A stretch of 64,000 bases of DNA from positions 1 to 64,000 of the forward strand of contig CANBWP010000011.1 in assembly GCA_947373185.1 (NCBI GenBank), read 5' to 3'. The notes under the pieces were generated by a model, which was not told the origin of the DNA, did no database searches, and saw only the letters and a program-made list of their open reading frames with translations. This document shows, in pieces, positions 10,544-24,762 of the stretch. This stretch comes from Comamonadaceae bacterium (GTDB lineage Bacteria; Pseudomonadota; Gammaproteobacteria; Burkholderiales; Burkholderiaceae_C). A program made the translations under genes and the position numbers. Position 1 is the first letter of the stretch, and every line of letters begins with the position of its first letter.

Positions 10544-11944
10544 ATGAGCCTCGGTCCGCACCCTACTGATACAGATGATGCGGGTCAAGCGCTGTGGCAA
10601 GTTTGCTTGGACGAGCTGTCCCAGGAGATGCCTGAGCAGCAGTTCAACACATGGATCAAACCCCTGACGGCCCAAGTTGCCGATGACCTGTCCAAGGTCA
10701 CGCTGTTTGTGGCCAACCGTTTCAAGCTCGACTGGATTCGTGCCCAATACAGCGCTAAATTGGCCGATGTACTGTCGCGCTTGCATGGTCAAAAAATTCA
10801 AATTGAGTTAGCGCTTGCTACCCGAGAAGCGCCTCCAAAAACAGCATTTTCCATGGCCAAGTCGGCGCTTGAGGCGCGGCCTGACGTGGCCGATGTGGCG
10901 GAAGATGCGCAAGCCGATGCGCGTCGCCACCGTCTCAATACGGCGCTCACATTTGACACCTTGGTGGAAGGCTCGGCCAACCGAATGGCCAGGGCCGCCG
11001 CCATGCATGTGGCCACCATGCCGGGGCATCTTTACAACCCGCTGTTTATTTACGGCGGCGTTGGTTTGGGTAAAACCCACTTGGTCCACGCAGTGGGCAA
11101 CAAACTGTTGGCTGACAGGCCAGATGCCAAAGTTCTCTACATTCATGCAGAGCAATTTGTATCGGATGTGGTTAAAGCCTACCAACGCAAAACTTTTGAC
11201 GAGTTCAAGAACCGGTACCACTCCTTGGATTTGCTCTTGATTGATGACGTGCAATTCTTTGCCAACAAAGATCGCACCCAGGAAGAATTCTTCAACGCCT
11301 TCGAAGCGTTGTTGGCCAAAAAATCACACATCGTGATGACCAGCGACACCTACCCCAAGGGTTTGGCGGACATCCATGAGCGACTGGTTTCGCGATTTGA
11401 TTCGGGCCTGACAGTGGCCATTGAGCCACCTGAGCTCGAAATGCGGGTGGCCATTTTGATCAACAAAGCCATCAGCGAAGGCAGCGTCATGCCCGAAGAG
11501 GTGGCCTTTTTTGTGGCGAAAAATGTGCGTTCCAATGTGCGTGAATTGGAAGGTGCTTTGCGCAAAATCTTGGCGTATTCACGTTTTAACCAGAAGGACA
11601 TTTCAATCCAACTGGCGCGCGAGGCTCTGCGTGATTTGTTGTCCATTCAAAATCGGCAAATCAGTGTCGAGAACATCCAAAAAACGGTGGCCGATTACTA
11701 CAAGATCAAAGTCGCCGACATGTATTCCAAAAAGCGGCCCGCCAGCATCGCGCGGCCGCGTCAGATTGCGATGTATTTGGCCAAAGAATTGACCCAAAAA
11801 AGCCTGCCCGAAATTGGCGAATTGTTTGGCGGCCGGGATCACACCACCGTTTTGCATGCCGTCCGAAAAATCAGCGCAGAACGTCAGCAATTGACCGAGT
11901 TGAACCAGCAGTTGCACGTTTTGGAGCAGACCCTGAAAGGCTAG
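10544..11944 (+). CDS. dnaA: Chromosomal replication initiator protein DnaA
   Basis: [36 protein letters not shown]-terminal [15 protein letters not shown]. Confidence 0.98.
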   Translation: MSLGPHPTDTDDAGQALWQVCLDELSQEMPEQQFNTWIKPLTAQVADDLSKVTLFVANRFKLDWIRAQYSAKLADVLSRLHGQKIQIELALATREAPPKTAFSMAKSALEARPDVADVAEDAQADARRHRLNTALTFDTLVEGSANRMARAAAMHVATMPGHLYNPLFIYGGVGLGKTHLVHAVGNKLLADRPDAKVLYIHAEQFVSDVVKAYQRKTFDEFKNRYHSLDLLLIDDVQFFANKDRTQEEFFNAFEALLAKKSHIVMTSDTYPKGLADIHERLVSRFDSGLTVAIEPPELEMRVAILINKAISEGSVMPEEVAFFVAKNVRSNVRELEGALRKILAYSRFNQKDISIQLAREALRDLLSIQNRQISVENIQKTVADYYKIKVADMYSKKRPASIARPRQIAMYLAKELTQKSLPEIGELFGGRDHTTVLHAVRKISAERQQLTELNQQLHVLEQTLKG

Positions 11945-12081
11945 TCCGCAGGGTGTTTGGGCGGGCGATACAAGGGCGGGGGTCCAGACCCCCTAAAGAA
12001 TGGTGAATTAAGGCTGTCAAAAGCCCAATTTGAGGCAAAAAATCAGCGAAAATCGGGGAGCCCCCGAAAACAGAGGAAGAC

Positions 12082-13191
12082 ATGATCGTACTGAAGGCCA
12101 CCCAAGACAAACTGCTGTCAGTTTTGCAATCCGTTTCTGGCATTGTGGAACGTCGTCACACCTTGCCAGTTTTGGCCAATGTGCTGATTCGCAAAACTGG
12201 CAAAGCATTGCAGTTGACCACCAGCGATCTTGAAATCCAGATTCGCACCACCGCCGAAATGGATGGCGATGCCGGTGACTTCACCACCACCGTGGGTGCG
12301 CGCAAACTGATCGACATTTTGCGCACCATGCCTTCTGATCAAACGGTGAGCTTGGAATCCAGCCAAAGCAAATTGATTTTGAAAGGCGGCAAATCCAAAT
12401 TCACTTTGCAGACCTTGCCTGCAGAAGATTTTCCGCTGGTGCAAGAAGCAGCCAGCTTTGGCCCTGTGTTCAGCATTCCGCAAAAAACCTTGAAGCAGTT
12501 GCTCGGCCAAGTGTCTTTTGCCATGGCCGTGCACGACATTCGCTACTACCTCAATGGCATTTTGTTTGTGGCTGAAGGCAAGCAGTTGTCTTTGGTGTCC
12601 ACCGATGGTCACCGCTTGGCATATGCCTCGGCCACCTTGGACACCGATGTGCCCAACAAGCAAGAAGTCATCTTGCCCCGCAAAACCGTGCTCGAATTGC
12701 AGCGCTTGCTCAGCGATGCTGAAGGCGCCATCGACATGCAGTTTGCCAACAACCAAGCCAAGTTCAGTTTTGGCGGCATGGAGTTTGTGACCAAACTCGT
12801 TGAAGGCAAGTTCCCCGATTACAACCGTGTGATTCCCAAAGGCCATCGCAACAACCTGACGCTGGGTCGTCAAGCCTTGTTGTCGTGCTTGCAGCGCACC
12901 GCCATCCTCACCAGCGACAAATTCAAAGGCGTTCGCCTCAATTTGGACCCTGGTACGTTGCGCGTGGCATCGACCAACGCCGAGCAAGAAGAAGCCGTGG
13001 ACGAACTCGACATTGACTACGGTGGTGACAGCATCGAAATTGGCTTCAACGTGACCTACATCATCGATGTGCTCACCAACATGGGCCAAGACATGGTGCG
13101 CATTGATTTGGCCGACGCCAACAGTTCTGCACTCATCACCATCCCCGACAACGACCAGTTCAAATACGTGGTGATGCCCATGCGCATTTAA
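12082..13191 (+). CDS. dnaN: DNA polymerase III beta sliding clamp
   Basis: MIVLKATQDKLLSVLQSVSGIVERRHTLPVLANVLI ... YVVMPMRI C-terminus. Confidence 0.98.
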   Translation: MIVLKATQDKLLSVLQSVSGIVERRHTLPVLANVLIRKTGKALQLTTSDLEIQIRTTAEMDGDAGDFTTTVGARKLIDILRTMPSDQTVSLESSQSKLILKGGKSKFTLQTLPAEDFPLVQEAASFGPVFSIPQKTLKQLLGQVSFAMAVHDIRYYLNGILFVAEGKQLSLVSTDGHRLAYASATLDTDVPNKQEVILPRKTVLELQRLLSDAEGAIDMQFANNQAKFSFGGMEFVTKLVEGKFPDYNRVIPKGHRNNLTLGRQALLSCLQRTAILTSDKFKGVRLNLDPGTLRVASTNAEQEEAVDELDIDYGGDSIEIGFNVTYIIDVLTNMGQDMVRIDLADANSSALITIPDNDQFKYVVMPMRI

Positions 13192-13217
13192 GGCCTGAGT
13201 TGCTGAAGGTAAGTTAA

Positions 13218-15899
<2,682 letters not shown>

Positions 15900-15983
15900 T
15901 GTCCATGCCCAGCTAGGCTTGCACTGCGCCATGTTCAGCTAAATTAACGGCTTGCTCGTCCCATCAGGACCCAGGCTAGAGCC

Positions 15984-16859
15984 TTATGCTTGAGTCGGCA
16001 TGCGCCGACCTGCCGTCATGGCGCTGCCCATGGAGGCGATCATGATCAGGCCAATGGCGCTGATTTGTTGGGTGCTCAGTTGCTCTGACAACACCCACCA
16101 GCCAGCCAGGGCACCTACGGCGGGCTCCAGACTCAGCAAGATGCTGAAGCTTTGTTTGGGCAAATGCTTGAGCGAATACATTTCCAAACTGTAGGGGATG
16201 GCGCTAGACAGCAAGGCAATGCCCAACCCAGCCAGCATCCAAGTTACGTTCAACAAAGAAGCGCCTGCTACGCTGATGCCGAACGGCAAGACCAACAAAG
16301 CGGCAACCATCATGCCCATGGGTGTGGCCAAAGCACCAAATCGATCGGCCACTCGTTGACCCAGCACGATGTAGCCGGCCCAGCACATCCCTGCACCCAA
16401 AGCGAAAGCCATGCCCACTGGGTCAATGGCGCGGTTGTCACCACCCAAATTGAATGAATCGCCCAATGGCAAGATCAAGCCTAAACCTGCCACTGCCAGT
16501 GTCACCCACAGGTAATCGATGGGTTTTTTGGATGACCACAAAGCCACAGCCAACGGGCCTGAGAACTCAATGGCGATGGCCAAGCCAAAAGGCAAGGTGG
16601 CGATGGCGCCGTAAAAGAGCAAGTTCATGGCGCCCAAGGTGGCGCCAAACAACATCAGGGGTGGTGCTTCGGCCCAAGTCCACTTGCGGCGCCAGGGTCG
16701 CCAAAAGGCCATGAGCAATAGGGTGGAAAACAGCAGGCGATAAGTGGTCGTTCCCTCGGCGCCCACATGGGGGAACAAGCCTTTGGCCAGCGAGGTGCCC
16801 GCGCACAATGTGATCAAACTGCCCAAAAGGGCGGCAACCGGTAAAAAAGGAAATCGCAA
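15984..16859 (-). CDS. EamA/DMT family transporter
   Basis: About ten hydrophobic segments, duplicated EamA-like architecture. Confidence 0.85.
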   Translation of the reverse strand: MRFPFLPVAALLGSLITLCAGTSLAKGLFPHVGAEGTTTYRLLFSTLLLMAFWRPWRRKWTWAEAPPLMLFGATLGAMNLLFYGAIATLPFGLAIAIEFSGPLAVALWSSKKPIDYLWVTLAVAGLGLILPLGDSFNLGGDNRAIDPVGMAFALGAGMCWAGYIVLGQRVADRFGALATPMGMMVAALLVLPFGISVAGASLLNVTWMLAGLGIALLSSAIPYSLEMYSLKHLPKQSFSILLSLEPAVGALAGWWVLSEQLSTQQISAIGLIMIASMGSAMTAGRRMPTQA

Positions 16860-16922
16860 GTTTTATTTCCCAAGAGATGGGCGCATCATAGCGGGGTGTT
16901 TCATCATTGAGAGTTCAAAGCC

Positions 16923-17333
16923 ATGTCGCAAAACAATGCCTATGCCAATTTCGCCAAAAAAGTGGCGCACGTGTGTGGCCGGCCTCGCACGTTCACCTTG
17001 GCGTTTGCGATCATTGTGGTTTGGATTTTGACGGGTCCGTTGTTTGCTTTCAGCGACACTTGGCAACTGGTCATCAATACTGGCACCACCATCATCACCT
17101 TTTTGATGGTGTTCCTGATTCAAAACACGCAAAACCGTGACACCGAAGCCATTCAATTGAAGCTGGACGAACTCATTCGTGCGACGCAGGGGGCACATAA
17201 CGCCCTTTTGGATTTGGAAGAATTAGAAGAAGAAAATTTGGACGCCTTCAAACAAAAGTACCAGGCACTGGCCCAATTGGCGAGACAACAGCTGGTTTTG
17301 GGACAGGGCGACACGGACACGCCTGAGCCTTGA
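16923..17333 (+). CDS. Low-affinity iron permease family protein
   Basis: WQLVINTGTTIITFLMVFLIQNTQNRDTEAIQLKLDELI family signature. Confidence 0.85.
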   Translation: MSQNNAYANFAKKVAHVCGRPRTFTLAFAIIVVWILTGPLFAFSDTWQLVINTGTTIITFLMVFLIQNTQNRDTEAIQLKLDELIRATQGAHNALLDLEELEEENLDAFKQKYQALAQLARQQLVLGQGDTDTPEP

Positions 17334-17474
17334 ACGGACCATTTTCAAGAAATCAGCCCCCGCGGCAAGGGCTTTCGATCGTGCAGGAGCCCCGCATACA
17401 ATCGGAGGTTGCCCTAGAAGGCTGACGCAAAGTCGACTTTCTGGGAATTTCTGTTTAATTATTCGTGGAGTCCG

Positions 17475-17813
17475 ATGATGTTCATTTCATCCGCATTTGC
17501 CCAAACCGCCCCAGCCGCTGCCGCCGCTGGTGGAGACATGCAATCTTCTTTGATGAGCATGTTGCCCCTGCTTTTGATGTTCGTGGTGTTGTACTTCGTC
17601 ATGATTCGCCCCCAAATGAAAAAGCAAAAAGAACACAAAGCCATGATTGATGCTTTGGCCAAAGGTGACGAAATCATCACTGCAGGTGGTTTCTTGGGCA
17701 AAGTCAGCAAATTGGGCGATGGCTATTTGAGCGTTGAAATTGCCAATGGCGTTGAAGTTCAAATGCAACGCTCTGCCGTGGTGCAAGTTTTGCCCAAGGG
17801 CTCGATCAAGTAA
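17475..17813 (+). CDS. yajC: Preprotein translocase subunit YajC
   Basis: FVVLYFVMIRPQMKKQKEHKAMIDALAKGDEIITAGGFLGKV; upstream of secD. Confidence 0.96.
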   Translation: MMFISSAFAQTAPAAAAAGGDMQSSLMSMLPLLLMFVVLYFVMIRPQMKKQKEHKAMIDALAKGDEIITAGGFLGKVSKLGDGYLSVEIANGVEVQMQRSAVVQVLPKGSIK

Positions 17814-17888
17814 TTGCAATGCGTCTTCAGGCGCTTGAGCGCCTGAGCGTGCTTGTTGCTCTATCTCTTATTTGAAGCGGCTGCCATC

Positions 17889-19781
17889 ATGAACCGTTAT
17901 CCGGTGTGGAAATTTGCGATCATCGTGATCGCGTTGTTGTTGGGCGTGGTCTATACATTGCCCAACTTTTTTGGTGAAGCACCGGCGGTGCAAGTGTCCT
18001 CCTCCAAGATGAGTGCCAAGGTGGATGAAGCCACTTTGATGCGTGTGGCGGATGCTGTCAAAGATGCCAATGTGCCTGGCGCGATCCTGACCCTGGAGGG
18101 CAACTCCATCAAGGCGCGCTTTGACAGCACGGAGCAACAACTCAAAGCCAAAGACGCGATTCAAAAGGCTTTGATTCCTGAAGGCACTGAAAATGGTTAT
18201 GTGGTGGCATTGAACCTGCTGTCACGTTCCCCAGCTTGGTTGACGGCACTGCATGCTGCGCCCATGTACTTGGGTTTGGACTTGCGTGGTGGCGTGCATT
18301 TCATGTTGCAAGTCGACATGAAAGCTGCATTGACGCAAAAGACAGACTCATTGGCGGGTGACATTCGCACCACCCTGCGCGAAAAAGACGTGCGCCATGG
18401 CGGCATTGTTCGCAATGGCCAAAGCATTGAAATTCGTGTCCGTGATCAAGCACAATTGGATGCCGCACGTCGCGTTTTGCTGGAGCAGTTTGCAGACTTG
18501 CAAACGGTCGATACCGCTGAGGGCGGTGAGTTCAAGCTGTCGGCCAGCATCAAGCCCGAAGCGGCACGTCGCGTGCAAGAGCAAGCCTTGAAACAAAACA
18601 TCACCACCTTGCACAATCGAATCAACGAATTGGGCGTGGCCGAACCTGTGATTCAGCAGCAAGGCTTGGACCGCATTGTGGTGCAATTACCAGGCGTGCA
18701 AGACACCGCCAAGGCCAAAGACATTCTGGGTCGCACGGCCACCTTGGAAGTGCGCTTGGTGGACGAGAGCAGCGAAGCCCGTTCAGCCGAGCAAACCAAT
18801 GGCTTGGTACCGTTTGGTGCTGAGCGTTATTTAGAGCGCAATGGCCAGCCCGTGATCGTTAAAAAGCAAGTGATTTTGACGGGCGACAACTTGACAGATG
18901 CTCAGCCTGGCTTTGACAGTCAAACACAAGAGCCTGTCGTGAACTTGTCTTTGGATGGCAAAGGGGCGCGCATTTTCAAAGATGTGACGCGAGAAAACGT
19001 GGGCAAACGCATGGCCATTTTGCTGTTTGAAAAAGGCAAAGGCGAAGTGGTGACAGCCCCCGTCATCCGCACTGAAATTGGTGGCGGCCGTGTGCAAATC
19101 TCGGGCCGCATGACCACCAGCGAAGCCAACGACACCGCCTTGCTGTTGCGTGCGGGCTCATTGGCGGCGCCCATGGAAATCATTGAAGAGCGCACCATTG
19201 GCCCCAGTCTGGGCGCTGAAAACATTGCCAAAGGTTTTCACAGCGTGACCTGGGGCTTCTTGGTGATTGCTGTTTTCATGTGTCTTTACTACATGATGTT
19301 TGGCCTGTTCTCAAGCATCTCTTTGGCGGTCAACTTGTTGTTGCTGGTGGCCGTGCTATCGATGTTGCAAGCTACCTTGACACTGCCTGGCATGGCCGCC
19401 ATGGCCTTGGCGCTTGGCATGGCCATTGACTCCAACGTGCTGATCAATGAGCGCGTGCGTGAAGAGTTGCGCTTGGGTGCCTCTCCTCAAGCGGCGATTC
19501 ACACCGGCTATGACCGTGCATGGGCCACCATCTTTGACTCCAACATCACCACCTTGATTGCGGGTGTGGCGTTGTTGGCTTTTGGCTCTGGTCCTGTGCG
19601 CGGCTTCGCGGTGGTGCACTGCCTGGGCATTTTGACCAGCATGTTCTCGGCCGTGTTCTTCTCGCGGGGCTTGGTCAATCTTTGGTATGGCCGCCAGAAG
19701 AAACTCAAGTCAGTGTCGATTGGCACGGTGTGGCGTCCTGAGGGTGCCGCAGCACCAACGAGCCCTGAAGACAAAGCATAA
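17889..19781 (+). CDS. secD: Protein translocase subunit SecD
   Basis: MNRYPVWKFAIIV, YLGLDLRGGVHFMLQVD, ALALGMAIDSNVLINERVREELR. Confidence 0.97.
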   Translation: MNRYPVWKFAIIVIALLLGVVYTLPNFFGEAPAVQVSSSKMSAKVDEATLMRVADAVKDANVPGAILTLEGNSIKARFDSTEQQLKAKDAIQKALIPEGTENGYVVALNLLSRSPAWLTALHAAPMYLGLDLRGGVHFMLQVDMKAALTQKTDSLAGDIRTTLREKDVRHGGIVRNGQSIEIRVRDQAQLDAARRVLLEQFADLQTVDTAEGGEFKLSASIKPEAARRVQEQALKQNITTLHNRINELGVAEPVIQQQGLDRIVVQLPGVQDTAKAKDILGRTATLEVRLVDESSEARSAEQTNGLVPFGAERYLERNGQPVIVKKQVILTGDNLTDAQPGFDSQTQEPVVNLSLDGKGARIFKDVTRENVGKRMAILLFEKGKGEVVTAPVIRTEIGGGRVQISGRMTTSEANDTALLLRAGSLAAPMEIIEERTIGPSLGAENIAKGFHSVTWGFLVIAVFMCLYYMMFGLFSSISLAVNLLLLVAVLSMLQATLTLPGMAAMALALGMAIDSNVLINERVREELRLGASPQAAIHTGYDRAWATIFDSNITTLIAGVALLAFGSGPVRGFAVVHCLGILTSMFSAVFFSRGLVNLWYGRQKKLKSVSIGTVWRPEGAAAPTSPEDKA

Positions 19782-19795
19782 AGCGGAGCAGCATC

Positions 19796-20749
19796 ATGGA
19801 ATTTTTCAAAATCCGCAAAGACATTCCCTTCATGAAACACGCGTTGATCTTCAACGTGATTTCGTTCGTGACGTTCCTGTTGGCAGTGTTTTTCTTGTTC
19901 AGCCGCGGTTTGCATTTGTCGGTCGAGTTCACCGGCGGCACCGTGATGGAGGTGAGTTACAGCCAACCTGCAGACTTGTCGCAAGTGCGCGGCGTGGTCT
20001 CCGGCTTGGGGTACAACGACGTGCAAGTGCAAAACTTCGGCACGGCTCGCGATGTGATGATTCGATTGCCAGCACAAAAGGGCGTGAGCTCTGCGCAGCA
20101 AAGTGATAAATTGATGTTGGCTTTGAAAGCTGACAACGCAGAAGCCACCCTGCGCCGCACAGAGTTTGTTGGCCCCCAAGTGGGTGAAGAGCTGGCGGCC
20201 GATGGCCTGAAAGCTTTGGCTTTTGTGGTGGCTGGCATCATGCTGTATTTGGCGGTGCGCTTCGAGTGGAAATTCTCGGTGGCGGCCATCATTGCCAACT
20301 TGCATGACGTCATCATTATTTTGGGCTTTTTTGCCTTTTTCCAATGGGAATTTTCATTGGCAGTGTTGGCCGCGGTGTTGGCGGTGTTGGGTTACTCGGT
20401 CAATGAGTCCGTGGTGATTTTTGACCGAATTCGCGAGAACTTCCGTCGCTATCGCAAGATGAACACGGTGCAAATCATTGACAACGCCATCACATCCACC
20501 ATCAGCCGAACCATCATCACACACGGTTCAACGCAGATCATGGTGCTCTCGATGCTGTTGTTTGGCGGTGAGACCTTGCATTACTTTGCCATGGCGCTGA
20601 CCATTGGCATTTTGTTTGGCATCTACTCGTCAGTGTTTGTGGCAGCGGCCATTGCCATGTGGTTGGGTATTCAGCGCGAAGACCTGATCAAAGCCGCACC
20701 CAAAAAAGACGAAGACCCAGACGATCCCAATTCAGGCGCTGTGGTTTAA
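19796..20749 (+). CDS. secF: Protein translocase subunit SecF
   Basis: VEFTGGTVMEVSY, GYSVNESVVIFDRIRENFR; adjacent to secD. Confidence 0.97.
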   Translation: MEFFKIRKDIPFMKHALIFNVISFVTFLLAVFFLFSRGLHLSVEFTGGTVMEVSYSQPADLSQVRGVVSGLGYNDVQVQNFGTARDVMIRLPAQKGVSSAQQSDKLMLALKADNAEATLRRTEFVGPQVGEELAADGLKALAFVVAGIMLYLAVRFEWKFSVAAIIANLHDVIIILGFFAFFQWEFSLAVLAAVLAVLGYSVNESVVIFDRIRENFRRYRKMNTVQIIDNAITSTISRTIITHGSTQIMVLSMLLFGGETLHYFAMALTIGILFGIYSSVFVAAAIAMWLGIQREDLIKAAPKKDEDPDDPNSGAVV

Positions 20750-21942
20750 GAGCGACGTTTGAGTTGTTGGTAAAGGCCGCCCGGCAAGCGGCCCAACGAA
20801 CCCTTCAATTCCAATTGAAACAATTCGGCCTGCAACTGCGCGGTGGGCAAACCGCTTCGCAGTTGCAACTCATCGAGGCCCACCGGGTCTTGGCCCAAAT
20901 GGTCAAGGACATTCAAGCTTTGCGGGCCATCTTGCGCTTTGCGGGACTGACTTTCCAAAGACGCCTCAAGTGAGGGCGTGCTTGACGCCCCATTCCATGG
21001 CGCGTCTGGCAAATCTTTCAGCTCTTCCAAAATGTCTTGTGCGCAATCGACCAGCTTGGCACCTTGCTTGATGAGGTCGTGACAGCCCTTGGCCACTGTG
21101 GTGTGAATCGAGCCCGGAATGGCGAAGACCTCTTTGCCCATGTCCAGCGTTTGGCGCGCAGTGATCAGGGATCCGGACCGTGTGGCCGCTTCCACCACCA
21201 AGCAGCCTTGGGACAAGCCTGCAATGAGGCGATTGCGCTGCGGGAAGTTGGACGAATGAGGTGGCGTGTTCAGGGGGTATTCGCTGATGAGCAAACCTTT
21301 GGCTGCAATGCGCATGGCCAGCGTGTGATTTTGTTGCGGATAGACACGGTCGAGGCCCGTGCCAACCACCGCCACGGTGTGCAATGGGTTGGCAGCGCTG
21401 CCACCGTCTAAAGCGCCTTGGTGTGCAGCAGCGTCCACGCCCAGCGCCAAGCCTGAGACCACGGTCAGCCCTGCTTGGGCCAGGGTGTGCGCAAAGTCTT
21501 TGGCATTGATGCGGCCTTGTGGCGTGGGGTTGCGACTGCCCACCACCGCCACGGCCTGCGGTGCCTTAAAGGGCGCTGGACTGAGCCAGCTCAGATGCTG
21601 TGTTTGACCCAATACATAGAGCAAACAGGGTGGATCGGGCGTGAGCATCAGGCTGCTGGGATAGTCCGCATCGGCCAAGGTGAGCAGACGCTTGCCAAAG
21701 CTGTCTTGGGCTTGAAGCCAAGCCCAAGTGGTTTCCAATGCGTCTTCGAGCGCTTGAGGCACGGCACACAGTTGTTGACTGACGGCCACGCTCACAAGGG
21801 CTTGCAAATCGGTGGCGCTGCGCTCAAAAATGGCCTCGGGCAAGCCAAAGCTTTGAAGCAAGGTCCGCGCCGTGACATTGCCGACACCTGGCGTCAGGCT
21901 CAAACGCAGCCAAGCCCGCAGACTTTCACGACTTGAGACCAT
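20746..21942 (-). CDS. dprA: DNA-processing protein DprA/Smf
   Basis: VAVVGSRNPTPQG, VVSGLALGVDAAAHQGAL, FPQRNRLIAGLSQGCLVVEAATRSGSLITA. Start could be 22008. Confidence 0.93.
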   Translation of the reverse strand: MVSSRESLRAWLRLSLTPGVGNVTARTLLQSFGLPEAIFERSATDLQALVSVAVSQQLCAVPQALEDALETTWAWLQAQDSFGKRLLTLADADYPSSLMLTPDPPCLLYVLGQTQHLSWLSPAPFKAPQAVAVVGSRNPTPQGRINAKDFAHTLAQAGLTVVSGLALGVDAAAHQGALDGGSAANPLHTVAVVGTGLDRVYPQQNHTLAMRIAAKGLLISEYPLNTPPHSSNFPQRNRLIAGLSQGCLVVEAATRSGSLITARQTLDMGKEVFAIPGSIHTTVAKGCHDLIKQGAKLVDCAQDILEELKDLPDAPWNGASSTPSLEASLESQSRKAQDGPQSLNVLDHLGQDPVGLDELQLRSGLPTAQLQAELFQLELKGSLGRLPGGLYQQLKRRS

Positions 21943-22057
21943 GGATTTTCCTTCACGTTTGAGCCAAGATGGGGGGCCGATTCTGGGGGCCAGCCGTGTC
22001 TTGGGCAAGGCTTCTTTAAATTAGAGAAAATAGAGGTATTGCTGAATACACATCACC

Positions 22058-22564
22058 ATGGCCCTTTTAAACATACTTTGCTATCCCGATCCCCGACTTC
22101 ACACGGTGGCCAAACCCGTCACGGTGTTTGATGACAAGCTGCGCGCGTTGGTGGCCGACATGATTGAAACCATGTACGAGGCCCAAGGCGTGGGCTTGGC
22201 CGCCACGCAAATCAATGTGCACCAGCGCTTGGTGGTGATGGACACCTCGGAAGAGCGTGACCAACCCATCGTGCTGATCAATCCAGAAATCACATGGGCC
22301 AGTGAAGCGCGCGTGAAGGGCGAAGAAGGTTGCCTGTCCGTGCCAGGAATTTACGACGGTGTCGAGCGTGCAGTGGCTGTGAAAGTGAAAGCGGCAGATG
22401 AGCACGGGCAGGTTCGGGAGATCGAAGGCGAAGGTTTGTTGGCGGTTTGCATCCAACACGAACTGGACCATCTGATGGGCAAGGTGTTTGTGGAGTATTT
22501 GTCGCCTTTGAAGCGCAATCGCATCAAGACCAAATTGCTCAAAGCGCAAAGAGAAGACGCTTGA
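22058..22564 (+). CDS. def: Peptide deformylase
   Basis: [30 protein letters not shown] motifs. Confidence 0.97.
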   Translation: MALLNILCYPDPRLHTVAKPVTVFDDKLRALVADMIETMYEAQGVGLAATQINVHQRLVVMDTSEERDQPIVLINPEITWASEARVKGEEGCLSVPGIYDGVERAVAVKVKAADEHGQVREIEGEGLLAVCIQHELDHLMGKVFVEYLSPLKRNRIKTKLLKAQREDA

Positions 22565-22583
22565 TGCTTGCGAAAGAAACCCC

Positions 22584-23543
22584 ATGCGCGTGATCTTTGC
22601 GGGTACTCCAGAATTTGCCCGCAGCGCATTGGCGGCGCTGCATGCGGCAGGCCATGACATCGTGGGTGTTTTGACGCAACCCGATCGACCTGCAGGTCGC
22701 GGTATGAAATTGCAAGCGTCTGCCGTGAAGCAATTTGCGCAAAGCCAAGACTTGCCTGTCGTGCAAGTTCACAGTTTGAAACTGGATGGCAAGTACCCTG
22801 ATGAAGCTGCGGCGGCGCAAGCCTTCATCGCGCAAGCGAACGCTGATGTGATGGTGGTGGCGGCTTATGGTTTGATCTTGCCGCAATGGGTATTGGATGC
22901 CCCGCGCTTTGGTTGTCTGAACATCCACGCTTCTTTGTTGCCACGCTGGCGCGGCGCCGCGCCGATACACCGCGCCATTGAAGCCGGGGATGCTCAGACC
23001 GGTGTCACCATCATGCAAATGGACGCAGGCCTTGACACCGGCGACATGCTGCTTGAAGAGGCCATGCCCATTGAGGCACAAGACACCACAGCCAGCTTGC
23101 ATGACAAACTGGCTGACATGGGGGCGCGCCTGATTGTTCAGGCTTTGACGCAAGTCGGCCAATTCAAACCGGTGAAGCAGCCCGAAGCGGGTGTGACTTA
23201 CGCGCACAAAATTGAAAAAACGGAAGCGGCCATTGATTGGACGCAATCAGCGCACGTGTTGGCGCAACGCATTCGTGCTTTTGACCCCTTCCCTGGCATG
23301 ACTTCGCAGATGGCCGGCGAAGTGGTCAAGGTCTGGCAAGCGCATGAGGTCAACGCACTTTCTGGGCCTCGCCGGGTTCAAGCGGGCACTTTGATGTCGG
23401 TGTCAGACTTGGGGCTGGAAGTGGCGTGTGGTGAGGGCGTGTTGTGCCTCACGCAATTGCAAAAACCGGGCGGCAAGCGACAAGCTGCGGCAGATTTTGT
23501 GCGCAGTTTCAAAGGCGCAGTTGGCGATGTTTTTCAAAGCTGA
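22584..23543 (+). CDS. fmt: Methionyl-tRNA formyltransferase
   Basis: [40 protein letters not shown]; next to def. Confidence 0.97.
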   Translation: MRVIFAGTPEFARSALAALHAAGHDIVGVLTQPDRPAGRGMKLQASAVKQFAQSQDLPVVQVHSLKLDGKYPDEAAAAQAFIAQANADVMVVAAYGLILPQWVLDAPRFGCLNIHASLLPRWRGAAPIHRAIEAGDAQTGVTIMQMDAGLDTGDMLLEEAMPIEAQDTTASLHDKLADMGARLIVQALTQVGQFKPVKQPEAGVTYAHKIEKTEAAIDWTQSAHVLAQRIRAFDPFPGMTSQMAGEVVKVWQAHEVNALSGPRRVQAGTLMSVSDLGLEVACGEGVLCLTQLQKPGGKRQAAADFVRSFKGAVGDVFQS

Positions 23544-24261
23544 AAACTACAGACACCCTGGCTACTTGGCGGGTTTGCGCAATGCGGCACCGCAAGCGCC
23601 GGGTGTGGCGGCTTGGGGTTTGATGACGGGCGTGGCCATGATGAACTCGGGCATGAGTGTGATGGAAGCCATCGCCATGACCCTCTTTGTGTATGCGGGC
23701 AGCTCGCAATTGGCCGCCATTCCCTTGATTGCGGCAGGTGCACCCGCTTGGGTGATTTTGGCCACCGGCTTTTGCGTCAACTTGCGCTTCATGGTGTTCA
23801 GTTTGCATTTGCGGCCCTACCTGATGCATTTGCCGCGGCTCGAGCGAATGATGCACGGCTACCTGACCGCGGACATCAGTTATGTGATGTTCACCACCCG
23901 TTTTCTCAAGCCTGGCCAAGATGCCGCTGAACAAAGCGCACAAACGGCATTTCTGGCGGGCCACACCCTCACGGTGTGGGTGAGTTGGATGGTGGCCAGT
24001 TTCTTGGGCATTTTCTTGGCCAACATGATTCCCACGACTTGGGGTTTGGGTTTTGCGGGCACCTTGTGTTTGGTGGGCATTTTGTGTTCTTTGGCCAGCA
24101 CGCGCATGCGCATTGTGGCGGCCAGTGTGGCGGCCATCACGGCCATTGCGGCTTACCAATTGCCCATGAAGCTGAACATTGTGATGGCCATTGGTGCGGC
24201 GGTGATCTTGAGCATGAGTTTGGAGCGCTTTCCAAAATGGACCCAAGGGCAAAGCGCATGA
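23527..24261 (+). CDS. azlC: AzlC family branched-chain amino acid permease
   Basis: Hydrophobic, [52 protein letters not shown]; followed by AzlD. Confidence 0.9.
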   Translation: MFFKAENYRHPGYLAGLRNAAPQAPGVAAWGLMTGVAMMNSGMSVMEAIAMTLFVYAGSSQLAAIPLIAAGAPAWVILATGFCVNLRFMVFSLHLRPYLMHLPRLERMMHGYLTADISYVMFTTRFLKPGQDAAEQSAQTAFLAGHTLTVWVSWMVASFLGIFLANMIPTTWGLGFAGTLCLVGILCSLASTRMRIVAASVAAITAIAAYQLPMKLNIVMAIGAAVILSMSLERFPKWTQGQSA

Positions 24262-24605
24262 ACTTCTTTGCGGGGACGGATCTTTGGACAGTGGCCGTGA
24301 TTGTGGGATTGACTTTGGTGACGATCGTGACCCGCAGTTTCTTTTTCATCTCAAGTGAGGAGTGGACTTTGCCGGCGTGGGCACAACGCGGTTTGCAATA
24401 TGCGCCCATTGCGGCCTTGGCGGCCGTGGTCTTGCCAGAAATTTTGATGCAGCAGGGCCAGTTCTTGCACACTTGGATGGATGCCCGCTGGGTGGGTGCT
24501 GTGGTGGGAGGCGCCGTGTATTTTTGGCGCCGCAATGTGCTGCTCACCATTGTGGCGGGCATGCTGGCCTATTTGCCCTTGCATTTGTGGCTGGCTTGGT
24601 CGTGA
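24258..24605 (+). CDS. azlD: AzlD domain-containing protein
   Basis: Start [10 protein letters not shown] overlaps the azlC stop; VTRSFFFISSEEWTLPAWAQRGLQYAPIAALAAVVLPE. Confidence 0.88.
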   Translation: MNFFAGTDLWTVAVIVGLTLVTIVTRSFFFISSEEWTLPAWAQRGLQYAPIAALAAVVLPEILMQQGQFLHTWMDARWVGAVVGGAVYFWRRNVLLTIVAGMLAYLPLHLWLAWS

Positions 24606-24762
24606 AGTTCGAATCGGGACCAACACGGTTCCTGTTCCTGCGGGGTCAGTTTTTGCAAGTTGGCGCGACTAAAATCTTGTCCGTACAGCGCGACGACCTT
24701 GAGTCGGACATCGTCATCAAGAGGGTGCGCTCTTTCCTCTTCCTTCCTTCAAGAGAGATTTC

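Noticed and set aside
11978-11993. GGGGGTCCAGACCCCC dyad in the dnaA-dnaN gap
   Set aside because: Short dyad with only a 2-nt centre and no T run; may be chance in G/C-rich sequence.
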